Source: an uncultured Dysgonomonas sp. (GTDB taxonomy: Bacteria > Bacteroidota > Bacteroidia > Bacteroidales > Dysgonomonadaceae). Taken from it: DNA of 9,677 nt. Numbering within the stretch: the first letter of the stretch is position 1; each line of letters starts with the position of its first letter. The DNA is taken from positions 1 through 9,677 of the forward strand of contig CALNCC010000098.1 of the NCBI GenBank assembly GCA_937875275.1. Reading direction: 5' to 3'. This document shows, one piece after another, positions 1-7,570 of the stretch. A model generated the notes under the pieces. The model was not told the DNA's origin. It worked only from the letters and a program-made list of their open reading frames with translations, and made no database searches. A program made the translations under genes and the position numbers.

Positions 1-676
1 AGCGTCCCTGTATTCTTCCTCGTGCATCGCGAAGCAGTACCTCAACACCTTTCTCGCCTCGCAGGTAACTTTCATAGAAGGATTCAACTCCGGTCTTCCC
101 CGTATAGTCTCCCTGCCTGTAGTACGTGTCTTCGTCAACTTGTTTTTTATCCACTTCGGCAACATAGCCTAATAGATTCCCGGCATTGGGATATGTATAC
201 TGACGGATGGTTCTGTTTTGAAGAAAAAATCCCGGAAATTTATATAGCTTTTCTTGAAACAAACTGCTCTTCTTTATATCCAGCTGAGTAAGAAATGTCT
301 GCTGTGTATATGTCGAATAGCCCGGATTCTTACGCCGATCTTTTATTTCTTTCAGTCGTTCATCGAACATATCTTTTGTTATACCAAGTGTATGACAGAA
401 GTCAATAGTATCGAATGTATCCACCTCTCGCGGAATATATACAACATCGTAGGTGGGCTGATTGTATACAAGCATTCGGTTCTCCCGATCATATATTACG
501 CCACGCGCAGGATATAATGTTCTATTAAAGAAAGCATTATTGTCGGCATAGTCTTTATATTCATCTGTTACAATCTGCAAGTTGAACAGTTGAAAAACAT
601 ATATGAGAACGACGAGGAAAGCTATTCCCCCAATCACATATTTTCTTTTGAATAAGTCTACGTTATTTTTCGCCAC
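1..676 (-). CDS. mrdA: Penicillin-binding protein 2 (elongasome transpeptidase), N-terminal part; runs off the left edge
   Basis: Encodes the first 225 residues of PBP2, the inner-membrane D,D-transpeptidase that cross-links peptidoglycan during side-wall growth together with RodA and MreCD. Residues 1-13 are cytoplasmic, 14-34 form one membrane anchor, and the rest is periplasmic. The pedestal (dimerisation) domain starts with PARGVIYDR at residues 56-64, the hallmark of class B PBPs. A second typical stretch, YPNAGNLLGYV followed by TGKTGVESFYE, lies at roughly residues 165-205. The transpeptidase domain with its SxxK serine lies beyond the window. The start is GTG at 676-674. An in-frame TAA lies three codons upstream (685-683), and no in-frame ATG occurs before residue 68, which would lose the anchor and the PARG motif. 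The gene overlaps mreD by 19 nt, suggesting coupled translation. Family identity is very clear. The GTG start is inferred from the reading frame. Confidence 0.93.
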   Translation of the reverse strand, partial: MAKNNVDLFKRKYVIGGIAFLVVLIYVFQLFNLQIVTDEYKDYADNNAFFNRTLYPARGVIYDRENRMLVYNQPTYDVVYIPREVDTFDTIDFCHTLGITKDMFDERLKEIKDRRKNPGYSTYTQQTFLTQLDIKKSSLFQEKLYKFPGFFLQNRTIRQYTYPNAGNLLGYVAEVDKKQVDEDTYYRQGDYTGKTGVESFYESYLRGEKGVEVLLRDARGRIQGR

Positions 677-1185
677 GCCCTCTTATTATTTACTAAGAAA
701 CCTTCAAATACCAAGATAAGAATTACAGTCAATAGTGTTGAACAGACAATCCTCAACAACAAAAGTTTAATGTTGAAAAACGAGAATGAATCTATAATAT
801 ACAATACTGATTGATGTATCAGTATCACTGACACGACAAATTTGACAAACGGCACTCCCAACAATGCAAGGCTTGGCGTATCGTTTTCATTATCATCTTT
901 AACAAAAAACCAGCGATGCAGGTATGGGGTGATAAATGCGATTAATGTTGTCGCGGCGGCATGTACTCCCGGCGTGTTGCAAAAAACATCGACACTGAAC
1001 CCTAAAAAAAATCCCAATAAGATGCCAAGATTGCGATTCAGTCCGATAGGATATTTCAGTATAAAATATGTATAGATATATGGTGTCGCAAAACCGAAGA
1101 ACGTGATTCGATTAAACACCATTACTTGTAATAATACTAACAAGCAAAACGACAATATATATCTTACTGATCTATTTTTTAGCAT
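658..1185 (-). CDS. mreD: Rod shape-determining protein MreD
   Basis: MreD is a small polytopic inner-membrane protein of the elongasome. It pairs with MreC and helps control PBP2-RodA activity. The product is 175 residues, normal for the family, and almost entirely hydrophobic. Five or six membrane segments can be seen, at about residues 8-27, 32-44, 53-67, 76-95, 112-133 and 140-163. A charged cytoplasmic or periplasmic loop (KDDNENDTP) lies at residues 96-104. The segment GFSVDVFCNTPGVHAAATT (62-80) matches the conserved MreD pattern of an Asp followed by Gly and His-Ala in the third and fourth helices. The start ATG lies inside the end of mreC (14 nt overlap), and its own end overlaps mrdA by 19 nt. 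This arrangement fits one translationally coupled message. MreD proteins diverge quickly, so identity rests on topology, this motif and gene order together. Confidence 0.92.
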   Translation of the reverse strand: MLKNRSVRYILSFCLLVLLQVMVFNRITFFGFATPYIYTYFILKYPIGLNRNLGILLGFFLGFSVDVFCNTPGVHAAATTLIAFITPYLHRWFFVKDDNENDTPSLALLGVPFVKFVVSVILIHQSVLYIIDSFSFFNIKLLLLRIVCSTLLTVILILVFEGFLVNNKRAWRKIT

Positions 1186-2035
1186 CCTTCACTTGTTTTT
1201 CTAATAAATATCGTTCTTCCTGTTCCTTAAGATTCTCGATGAGAATAACATTCGACAATGCACCAAAGTTTGTTGCCAACTTAATCTTCAAACTATAAAA
1301 ATTATCATTCGCCTGACTGCGATAGTCTTCAATCGTACCCACAAATATACCTTCAGGAAACATATCCGAATATCCACTGGTTATGATCGAATCTCCGATT
1401 ACAAATTTCTCGAACTTAGGATAATCGACAAGGCTCGCATACTGAGGATCACCTCCATCCCACGACAAGAAACCAAAAGCATTGGATGATTTCACCTTAC
1501 AACTGATTTTTGTATCCTTATTCAAGACAGGCTGAACGACTGCATAGTTTTCGCTAACAGCTTTCACAAATCCAACAATACCTTCGGCTGAAACAACCCC
1601 GGCTTCATTAAACACGCCGTGTCTACGACCTCTGTTGATGGTAATATAATTGTTCGCGACTGATATATCGTTATTGATAACCTTTGCATTTATCAGGTTA
1701 TAGTTTCCTAAACTTGTGTTATACTCGTCCAATAAGGCTTGCGAGCGCAGTGTATCGGGTTGTATTTCATAGATTGCATTTGCCAGCTTGTGTACTAATA
1801 GTTGCAATTCGAGATTCTGTCTCAGCAACAATTCATTTTCTTCTTTAAGTCCAAAGTATGCAAAGATACTGCTCGAAACTGAATAAACTCTTCCCGCGAT
1901 TTCGTTGGAAGAGTTTAAGTATACACTTTTCTGATAAGAATTAGCCGAAAATATGAAATAAAAACATATGATTTCCAATATAAAAAAAACAAACCAAGCA
2001 CTGTTTTTTATAAGAAAATCAATTAAGTTACGCAT
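1172..2035 (-). CDS. mreC: Rod shape-determining protein MreC
   Basis: MreC is a bitopic inner-membrane protein that forms periplasmic filaments and activates PBP2. The product is 287 residues, usual for Bacteroidales. It shows a short cytoplasmic tail, one membrane helix at about 12-31, a helical, coiled-coil-like stretch at about 63-90 rich in Glu, Leu and Gln, then the paired beta domains. The typical elements are YITINRGRRHGVFNEAGVV (130-148), EGIVGFV (151-157), GDSIITSGYSDMFPEGIFVGTI (about 214-235) and a closing strand near 260-267. The C-terminal tail from about 268 is charged (Glu/Lys-rich) and short. The ATG at 2035 gives the expected tail plus helix. A 62-nt gap separates it from the damaged mreB upstream, with no promoter or terminator that I can recognise. 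The gene overlaps mreD by 14 nt. The frame is fully open, unlike that of mreB. Confidence 0.95.
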   Translation of the reverse strand: MRNLIDFLIKNSAWFVFFILEIICFYFIFSANSYQKSVYLNSSNEIAGRVYSVSSSIFAYFGLKEENELLLRQNLELQLLVHKLANAIYEIQPDTLRSQALLDEYNTSLGNYNLINAKVINNDISVANNYITINRGRRHGVFNEAGVVSAEGIVGFVKAVSENYAVVQPVLNKDTKISCKVKSSNAFGFLSWDGGDPQYASLVDYPKFEKFVIGDSIITSGYSDMFPEGIFVGTIEDYRSQANDNFYSLKIKLATNFGALSNVILIENLKEQEERYLLEKQVKDAKK

Positions 2036-2097
2036 TATTGTATATCTGTTATTCTATATCTATTTTTCATATCCTTCAATTTCTTTCCAGACGCTGA

Positions 2098-3095
2098 TTA
2101 TCTAATCAAGAAATTATATTTATCTATATTTTTCAATGCGATACCTGTTCCCTTAGCAACGGCATGCAACGGATCTTCTGGCACATGGAACTGAATGCCT
2201 ATGCGGTCGGTAAATCGTTTGCTCAAGCCTCTCAGCAAAGCTCCTCCTCCGGTTATGTATATACCATTTTTTACAATGTCAGCATACAACTCGGGCGGTG
2301 TTTGTTCCAATGCACTCAATATGGCAGAATCCATTTTCGATAACGACTTGTCTAAGCAGTGAGCCATTTCCTGATACGACACAGGAATATCCATCGGCAA
2401 AGATGTCATACGATTTGGTCCGTGCACAATAAAATCCTCAGGCGATTCATCTTCCGGCAATTCGGTCAATGCCGCTCCAACAGCTATTTTTATAGCTTCA
2501 GCGGTTCTCTCTCCCACTTTTATATTATGCTGACGCCCCATATATTCCTGTATATCTTCGGTAAGATCATCTCCCGCTATTTTGATAGACTTGTTGGAAA
2601 CAATACCACCAAGAGAAATTACAGCTATCTCTGTAGTTCCACCACCTATATCAACAATCATGTTACCTTCAGGGGCTTCAACATCAAGACCTATTCCCAA
2701 GGCTGCAGCCATAGGCACATCTCGTCCGCCGGCATGTTCTGCCGAGTCGCGGATGGCACGCGTTTCTACCTCTGTACTACCTGAGGGAATGCAAATAACA
2801 ATGCGTAAAGATGGCGAAAACAACCTGTTTTTGTTGTTGAACATCTTTATCAAACCTCGGATCATTTGTTCGGCAGCTGTAAAGTCTGCAATAACTCCAT
2901 CCTTCAATGGGCGGATAGTACGTATTTCTTCGTGGGTCTTACCATGCATCTGGCGAGCTTTCTCACCCACAGCAATTTTCTCTCAACGGCCACTACCGAC
3001 GGCTGATCTACAACGATTTTCTCGTTATGTATTATGATTGTATTTGCCGTACCCAAGTCGATCGCAATTTCCTGCGTAAAAGAAAATAATCCCAT
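2098..3095 (-). pseudogene. mreB: Rod shape-determining protein MreB, broken by a frameshift and a second internal deletion
   Basis: MreB is the bacterial actin that polymerises on the inner membrane and positions wall synthesis. The N-terminal 40 residues (3095-2976) include the phosphate-1 loop DLGTANT. The frame then shifts at AGAAAATT (2981-2974) and hits a stop at 2906-2904, giving a 63-residue product. Homology resumes in the other frame from IAVGEKARQM (about 2976) to the TAA at 2098, with phosphate-2 loop VDIGGGTTEIAVIS and adenosine motif TGGGALLRGL. From my memory of Bacteroidales homologues (about 340 residues), about three residues of a beta-hairpin turn are missing at the shift, consistent with a 10-nt deletion. 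A second gap lies at 2715/2716: GRDV is followed directly by PMAAALG, where relatives have about five more residues ending in Glu before the Pro. That Glu is implicated in ATP hydrolysis. The rest is well conserved, so any decay is recent. Sequencing or assembly error remains possible. Confidence 0.85.
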
Positions 3096-3126
3096 TCAAA
3101 AAAATTATTTATATATTATTGATACT

Positions 3127-3134
3127 CAAACTTA
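3127..3134 (-). promoter_or_regulatory. Possible -7 element for mreB, overlapping the purH stop codon
   Basis: TAAGTTTG on the minus strand fits the Bacteroidetes -7 consensus TAnnTTTG. Its first three bases are the purH stop codon. Transcription would start roughly 25 nt before the mreB ATG. I see no TTTG-like -33 element at the expected 19-21 nt upstream, and such octamers arise by chance in AT-rich DNA, so this is a weak call. If real, it would let the mre genes be transcribed independently of purH. Confidence 0.25.
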
Positions 3135-4661
3135 ATGTTTAAAATGACGCACACCGGTCATCACCATCGATATATTATGCTCGTTGCAATATTCTACCGA
3201 CAATTCATCTTTGATAGATCCTCCCGGCTGAACCACCGCTGTGATTCCGGCTTTTCCGGCAATCTCCACACAATCAGGGAACGGGAAGAATGCATCTGAT
3301 GCCATAACAGCACCTTTCAGGTCGAAGCCAAAGCTATCAGCTTTTTCGATAGCTTGTCTCAATGCATCCACACGAGATGTTTGCCCCGTACCTCCTGCAC
3401 ATAATTGTTTATTCTTAACAAATATGATTGCATTCGATTTGGTATGCTTCACCAGTTTATTCGCAAACAACAGGTCTTCTTCCTCACTGCCTTGCAATGC
3501 CCGTTTAGTTACTAATTTCAAATCTTCGGCCGACTGGATGCTCAAGTCCTTATCTTGAACCAAGACTCCGTTCAACAGTGATCTGAATTGTTTTGATCCT
3601 CCTTGTTTATTTTTTTGAACAAGTATAATTCTATTCTTTTTCTGTTTCAATATTTCGAGTGCATCCTCATCATATTCGGGTGCAATCACGATCTCGAAGA
3701 ATATCTGATTGATTTCTTCTGCGGCTGCTTTATCTATTTTACGATTGACAACTATAATACCGCCGAATGCTGATACCGGATCACCAGCCAATGCATCCTT
3801 CCATGCCTCTACGGCTGTCGGGCGAGAAGCTATACCGCAAGCATTGTTGTGCTTAAGGATAGCAAGGGTTGTTTCGTCAAACTCGCTGATTAGGCTGACT
3901 GCCGCTTCTACATCGAGCAAATTGTTATATGATATTTCACGTCCATGAACCTGATCAAACATTGCATTGAAGTCGCCGTAGAAAGCTCCTTTCTGATGTG
4001 GATTTTCACCATATCTCAATGGCATAGCATCATCTTCGGCATAGCGAAACGATGAGCCATTATTATCGTCCATATAATTGAAGATCGCTGTATCGTACGA
4101 TGAAGATACGGCAAATCCTTCTTTTGCAAACCACTTACGATCTTCGATAGAAGACATTCCGTTTTTCTCTTTCAATAGATTGAACAACGGTTGATATTGT
4201 TTCTTAGATGCAACAACTATTACATCCTTGAAATTTTTAGATGCCGCACGAATAAGCGATATACCACCTATATCTATTTTTTCAATTATCGATTGCTCGT
4301 CAGCACCCGAAGCTACCGTCTCGCTGAAAGGATATAAATCAACAATCACTAAATCGATTTCAGGAATATCATAAGATTTTATTTGTTTCAAATCGTCAGC
4401 CGATTCTCTGCGACAAAGAATACCGCCAAATACTTTCGGATGCAGAGTCTTCACTCTACCACCCAATATGGACGGATACCCTGTCAGATCTTCTACCGGA
4501 TAACATTTAAGACCTAAGGATTCGATGAAACTACGAGTTCCGCCGGTCGAGATCAACTTCACGCCCAAACGGTTCAACTCTCTGATTATATCATCTAATC
4601 CGTCTTTGTGATATACTGATATTAATGCTGATTTAATTTTCTTTTCTGAAGACATGCTCAT
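3132..4661 (-). CDS. purH: Bifunctional AICAR formyltransferase / IMP cyclohydrolase
   Basis: PurH carries out the last two steps of de novo purine synthesis in the cytoplasm. It formylates AICAR with 10-formyl-THF, then closes the ring to IMP. The N-terminal cyclohydrolase (MGS-like) domain spans about residues 1-200, with STGGT (38-42), GGRVKTLHPKVFGGIL (67-82) and IDIGGISLIRAASKN (129-143). The C-terminal transformylase domain shows LRYGENPHQKGAFY (215-228), the catalytic Lys-His pair in LKHNNACG (269-276), GDPVSAFGGII (293-303), GQTSRVDA (426-433), SDAFFPFPD (455-463) and the family's C-terminal RHFKH. The frame is open up to an ATG at 4685, but that would begin about 12 nt after the inferred transcription start. 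ATG 4661 (509 residues) or 4655 (507 residues) fits the family better. I chose 4661 because of the AT-rich stretch just before it. It lies 36 nt upstream of mreB, an operon arrangement I recall from other Bacteroidales. Confidence 0.95.
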   Translation of the reverse strand: MSMSSEKKIKSALISVYHKDGLDDIIRELNRLGVKLISTGGTRSFIESLGLKCYPVEDLTGYPSILGGRVKTLHPKVFGGILCRRESADDLKQIKSYDIPEIDLVIVDLYPFSETVASGADEQSIIEKIDIGGISLIRAASKNFKDVIVVASKKQYQPLFNLLKEKNGMSSIEDRKWFAKEGFAVSSSYDTAIFNYMDDNNGSSFRYAEDDAMPLRYGENPHQKGAFYGDFNAMFDQVHGREISYNNLLDVEAAVSLISEFDETTLAILKHNNACGIASRPTAVEAWKDALAGDPVSAFGGIIVVNRKIDKAAAEEINQIFFEIVIAPEYDEDALEILKQKKNRIILVQKNKQGGSKQFRSLLNGVLVQDKDLSIQSAEDLKLVTKRALQGSEEEDLLFANKLVKHTKSNAIIFVKNKQLCAGGTGQTSRVDALRQAIEKADSFGFDLKGAVMASDAFFPFPDCVEIAGKAGITAVVQPGGSIKDELSVEYCNEHNISMVMTGVRHFKH

Positions 4662-4703
4662 TTTATAAATAATAGTAAAATACAAGATTATTTTTCAAGC
4701 AAA

Positions 4704-4711
4704 CAAAGTTA
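4704..4711 (-). promoter_or_regulatory. Likely -7 promoter element for purH and the mre genes
   Basis: TAACTTTG on the minus strand is a full match to the Bacteroidetes sigma-ABfr -7 consensus TAnnTTTG. It lies 42 nt upstream of the chosen purH ATG and inside the 115-nt gap after malQ. It would give a leader of roughly 35 nt. No convincing TTTG -33 element is present 19-21 nt upstream, where the sequence reads CGAGG, although the intervening DNA is T-rich. I see no strong terminator between malQ and this site, so some read-through from malQ is possible. Confidence 0.45.
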
Positions 4712-4776
4712 AAAAAACAATCGAATTAAACCTCGTCTTTCATCAATTATTTATATCACAGATAGACTTTATAAAT

Positions 4777-7446
4777 TCACAGTTTTTGCCTCTGTTTTAG
4801 CAAGTCTTGTATTTTCTGATTCAGACTACCTGCTTCGATTACATCTTCCAGATAAGGGCACATTCTATACTGCCAGTGATGGTTAGGATTTGACGGCACA
4901 TTGATTCGCTCTCTTTCGGGTTGGGCAATACAATACTGCTGCTCTATCGACAACCAATCTTGAAACGGTATTACGACCAACATGGCAGTCGAAATCATTT
5001 GCAAATGAATTATTTGCCGACAAAGACTTTCCGTACAGTCTGCCGGAGCTTCACCTTCGTGATTCAATATCTCGTTGTAATAATATTGCACCACATTTCG
5101 GTCCTCGTGCCACCAAAGCCTTATGGGCGACATGTCGTGAGTAGATGTAGACGACACAGACAGATAGGGCAAATTAGATAAATCCTCGAATAAAAGATGT
5201 GTTCGCTTGGGCATGCGTTCTATCTCGAGACTAAGGATTTGTAAATCCGACATTACGGACGCAACACTTGCCGGAATCATTCCTAAATCTTCGCCACAGA
5301 CGAGCATATCTGTCGCCGAGATCAAAGGAGGCAGTTTTTTCATCGCCTCATCTCGCCAAAACTCGTTGTGCCGTTCATAGAAGTAATGATTATATAGATT
5401 ATCGAATGCCTTTTTTTCATTTTCATTCAGATGGCTGTATGAATGTGTGCGCGGCGCACTGATAGCAGGATGATATTTATCCGAATCATTTTTGTCCTTT
5501 ACAAACAAAACCTCGTTGCACAATCGATACAGTCCGTCCCTTATTGCATTGCTTTTCTCGTCTGTCCGTTTTTCAAACAGAACCTCTATCTTTATTTGTG
5601 TATCGCAGATCGCCTTCAACCGATATCGATTATCAGAAAGGATATCCAAGTACTTAGCCTCAACTTCGGCTGCATTATTCTCGAAGGTACTTTCCAATGC
5701 TTCTTTATGGATATATGGCTGCGCCATTCGCCCTTCATCGAAATTTAGCCCTGCGTCTCTTATTTCAGATATAGCCAATGGCATAGCCGAATTGAAATAC
5801 CCCAAGAGGGCATGTACCGACGAGTCGGGTATTTCCCAAATGCGAAAAAAGCCTAAGATATGATCGATACGATATGCCTCGAAATAATCATTCATTTTCT
5901 TGAAACGGTTTATCCACCACTGATAACCATCTTTTGCCATTTCAGACCAGTTATAGGTGGGAAATCCCCAGTTCTGTCCATTGATGGCAAAAGCATCCGG
6001 CGGTGCACCGGCACTCACATCGAGATTGAACAGATGTGGCTCTATCCAAACATCCACACTATCGCGATCGACACCGATAGGAATATCGCCTTTCAATATC
6101 ACACCCTGCTGATGTGCATACTCCTTCGCGTCGAGCAATTGTTTGTGCAACAGATATTGGATAAAGTAATAAAAATGTATTACCTCTATGGCTTTGTCAT
6201 CTTTCAATAATTTATTTTTCACGCTCTCACTAAATGCCTCATACCCCTTCCAGTCATTGATGACTCCGGTCTTATATTTATCCCTCAAATAACAAAAGCA
6301 AGCATATGGCAGAAGCCATTTTTTGTTTTCGTCAACAAACGAAATATAATCGGCCTCTTTCAAGGTTACCTTTCCCATATCCTGATATAGCAACCCGAAA
6401 TACTCCCATTTCAGTTTGTCCACCGATTCATAATCTACTGCTTCGAGTTTATTCAATCGTTTAAATTCTTTTTTATACCGGCTATGCACCACCTTATCTT
6501 TCAGTGGATAATCTTTCAACCCTAAATAGAGCGGATGAAGTGCATAGATAGATATAGCTCTGTATGGATACGAGTCTGCCCACGTATGCGTAGATGTGGT
6601 ATCGTTGACGGGAAGCACCTGCACAACACTCAGCCCCGTCTCAACTGCCCAATCAACCATCAACTTGAGATCGGAAAACTCGCCTATGCCCGAACTATCT
6701 TTTGTCCGTAACGAAAATACAGGAATGGCAACTCCGGCAGCTTTCCATTTCATATCGCTCCATCGGTAAGCAATTGTATCGAAACGAATTACAGTATTTC
6801 CATTATCCAATTTATCCAAGATGCGACCTTCCACCTCATCACGGTGAATGATTTCTTTTTGCACCTTGTCATATACAGCCAATTCATATGCTACCGCATT
6901 CTGTAAACGCGCACCATCTAACACGATAGACCATTTACCATAACTTGTCGGTGTTAGTTTCAATGCTTTATCAATACGCCAATCACCCAAATAATCGGAT
7001 TCACCCATTAAGATCAGTTCTTGATTGCGGTCAACATACGGGCACAACACCTCCAGCACAATCACATTTTTCTTCTTAAACCAACTGACTGATTGTGGCT
7101 TATGATAAAAGAAGCTATTTCGGAAAGCAGTCGAATAAAGATGTTTCTGCTCCGGTGCATTCTGCCACAATTGATTCACAATATAGGACTGTTTTTTGCC
7201 GACCGTTAAGGTATGCCAATCACCCCACTCTTCCCGCGTAATCATTCCATTACCTTTCACCAAGAAATGATACTGAATCTCACCTTCTGTTTCTATTTCA
7301 ATATCTACACCCCATTCTGTTGTCGATATATAAGCTAAGGGAATAGCGCTTTCCTTATTCCACGAACCAAGTTCGGGCGACGATCCGTATATCCAGATAG
7401 ATTCGCCCCAACGGGTCGCATATTCTATATTAAATCTCACTTTCAT
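4777..7446 (-). CDS. malQ: 4-alpha-glucanotransferase (amylomaltase, GH77) with two N-terminal starch-binding domains, DPE2-like
   Basis: This enzyme moves alpha-1,4-glucan units between maltodextrins, releasing glucose, as part of cytoplasmic maltose and glycogen turnover. There is no signal peptide. The 889 residues are much longer than the roughly 500 of a minimal amylomaltase. Residues 1-95 and about 125-215 are two CBM20-type modules, each with a Gly-x-x-x-x-LG-x-W signature (GSSPELGSWN at 21-30, GESDYLGDWR at 148-157). The GH77 barrel starts near 235 (AAGVAIPVFSLRT). By comparison with amylomaltases I assign Asp528 in RIDH as nucleophile, Glu719 in CGEDLG as acid/base and Asp771 in STSTHD as stabiliser. 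About 190 residues separate nucleophile and acid/base, far more than in short amylomaltases, matching the insertion known in plant DPE2. This form is usual in Bacteroidetes. It has its own promoter-like sequence and is insulated from the upstream receptor gene by a terminator. Confidence 0.95.
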   Translation of the reverse strand: MKVRFNIEYATRWGESIWIYGSSPELGSWNKESAIPLAYISTTEWGVDIEIETEGEIQYHFLVKGNGMITREEWGDWHTLTVGKKQSYIVNQLWQNAPEQKHLYSTAFRNSFFYHKPQSVSWFKKKNVIVLEVLCPYVDRNQELILMGESDYLGDWRIDKALKLTPTSYGKWSIVLDGARLQNAVAYELAVYDKVQKEIIHRDEVEGRILDKLDNGNTVIRFDTIAYRWSDMKWKAAGVAIPVFSLRTKDSSGIGEFSDLKLMVDWAVETGLSVVQVLPVNDTTSTHTWADSYPYRAISIYALHPLYLGLKDYPLKDKVVHSRYKKEFKRLNKLEAVDYESVDKLKWEYFGLLYQDMGKVTLKEADYISFVDENKKWLLPYACFCYLRDKYKTGVINDWKGYEAFSESVKNKLLKDDKAIEVIHFYYFIQYLLHKQLLDAKEYAHQQGVILKGDIPIGVDRDSVDVWIEPHLFNLDVSAGAPPDAFAINGQNWGFPTYNWSEMAKDGYQWWINRFKKMNDYFEAYRIDHILGFFRIWEIPDSSVHALLGYFNSAMPLAISEIRDAGLNFDEGRMAQPYIHKEALESTFENNAAEVEAKYLDILSDNRYRLKAICDTQIKIEVLFEKRTDEKSNAIRDGLYRLCNEVLFVKDKNDSDKYHPAISAPRTHSYSHLNENEKKAFDNLYNHYFYERHNEFWRDEAMKKLPPLISATDMLVCGEDLGMIPASVASVMSDLQILSLEIERMPKRTHLLFEDLSNLPYLSVSSTSTHDMSPIRLWWHEDRNVVQYYYNEILNHEGEAPADCTESLCRQIIHLQMISTAMLVVIPFQDWLSIEQQYCIAQPERERINVPSNPNHHWQYRMCPYLEDVIEAGSLNQKIQDLLKQRQKL

Positions 7447-7466
7447 ATTTTGCCGATTTTATTGTA

Positions 7467-7498
7467 TAAATATAGCAATCCTTCTGCCATAAATCAAA
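7467..7498 (-). promoter_or_regulatory. Likely malQ promoter (-33 TTTG, 20-nt spacer, -7 TATATTTA)
   Basis: On the minus strand TTTG (7498-7495) is followed after exactly 20 nt by TATATTTA (7474-7467). The pattern fits the Bacteroidetes consensus TTTG-N19/21-TAnnTTTG except for the final base. The predicted start would be around 7460, giving a very short leader of about 15 nt before the malQ ATG at 7446. The element sits just downstream of the receptor-gene terminator, as expected for a separate transcription unit. I see no operator palindrome around it. Confidence 0.55.
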
Positions 7499-7505
7499 CG
7501 ATATG

Positions 7506-7542
7506 AAACAAAACATGGAAGAACAGTATCGTCCTCCCATGT
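7506..7542 (-). terminator. Strong intrinsic terminator after the TonB-dependent receptor gene
   Basis: On the minus strand ACATGGGAGGAC (7542-7531) pairs with GTTCTTCCATGT (7524-7513) over 12 bp with two G-U pairs and no mismatch. The loop is GATACT. A U-rich tail (TTTGTTT, 7512-7506) follows. On the plus strand the hairpin has no T tail, so it acts in the minus direction only. It begins 28 nt after the receptor stop codon and ends transcription before the malQ promoter. Confidence 0.88.
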
Positions 7543-7570
7543 AATACGTCATCTTTTCTATCTTCCTTTC

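Noticed and set aside
22..517. Two plus-strand reading frames near the left edge.
   Set aside because: They lie entirely opposite the PBP2 coding sequence, which is unmistakable on the minus strand. They have no recognisable motifs.
2359..3037. Plus-strand reading frames of 141 and 151 codons opposite mreB.
   Set aside because: They are antisense shadows of strongly conserved MreB codons. Serine- and histidine-rich low-information translations are typical of such shadows.
4662..4685. Longer purH start at the ATG at 4685.
   Set aside because: It would begin about 12 nt after the inferred transcription start and adds eight residues not found in relatives as I remember them.
4662..4776. Possible terminator between malQ and purH.
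   Set aside because: Only short AT-rich inverted repeats are present, with no stable GC-containing stem ahead of a T tract.
5443..6210. Several overlapping plus-strand frames of 100-123 codons opposite malQ.
   Set aside because: They overlap one another and oppose the conserved GH77 domain. They have no motifs or start context.
7430..7552. A 40-codon minus-strand reading frame (ATG at 7552) in the receptor-malQ gap that overlaps the malQ start.
   Set aside because: It runs straight through the terminator hairpin and the malQ promoter, resembles nothing I know, and stops just inside malQ. It is probably chance.
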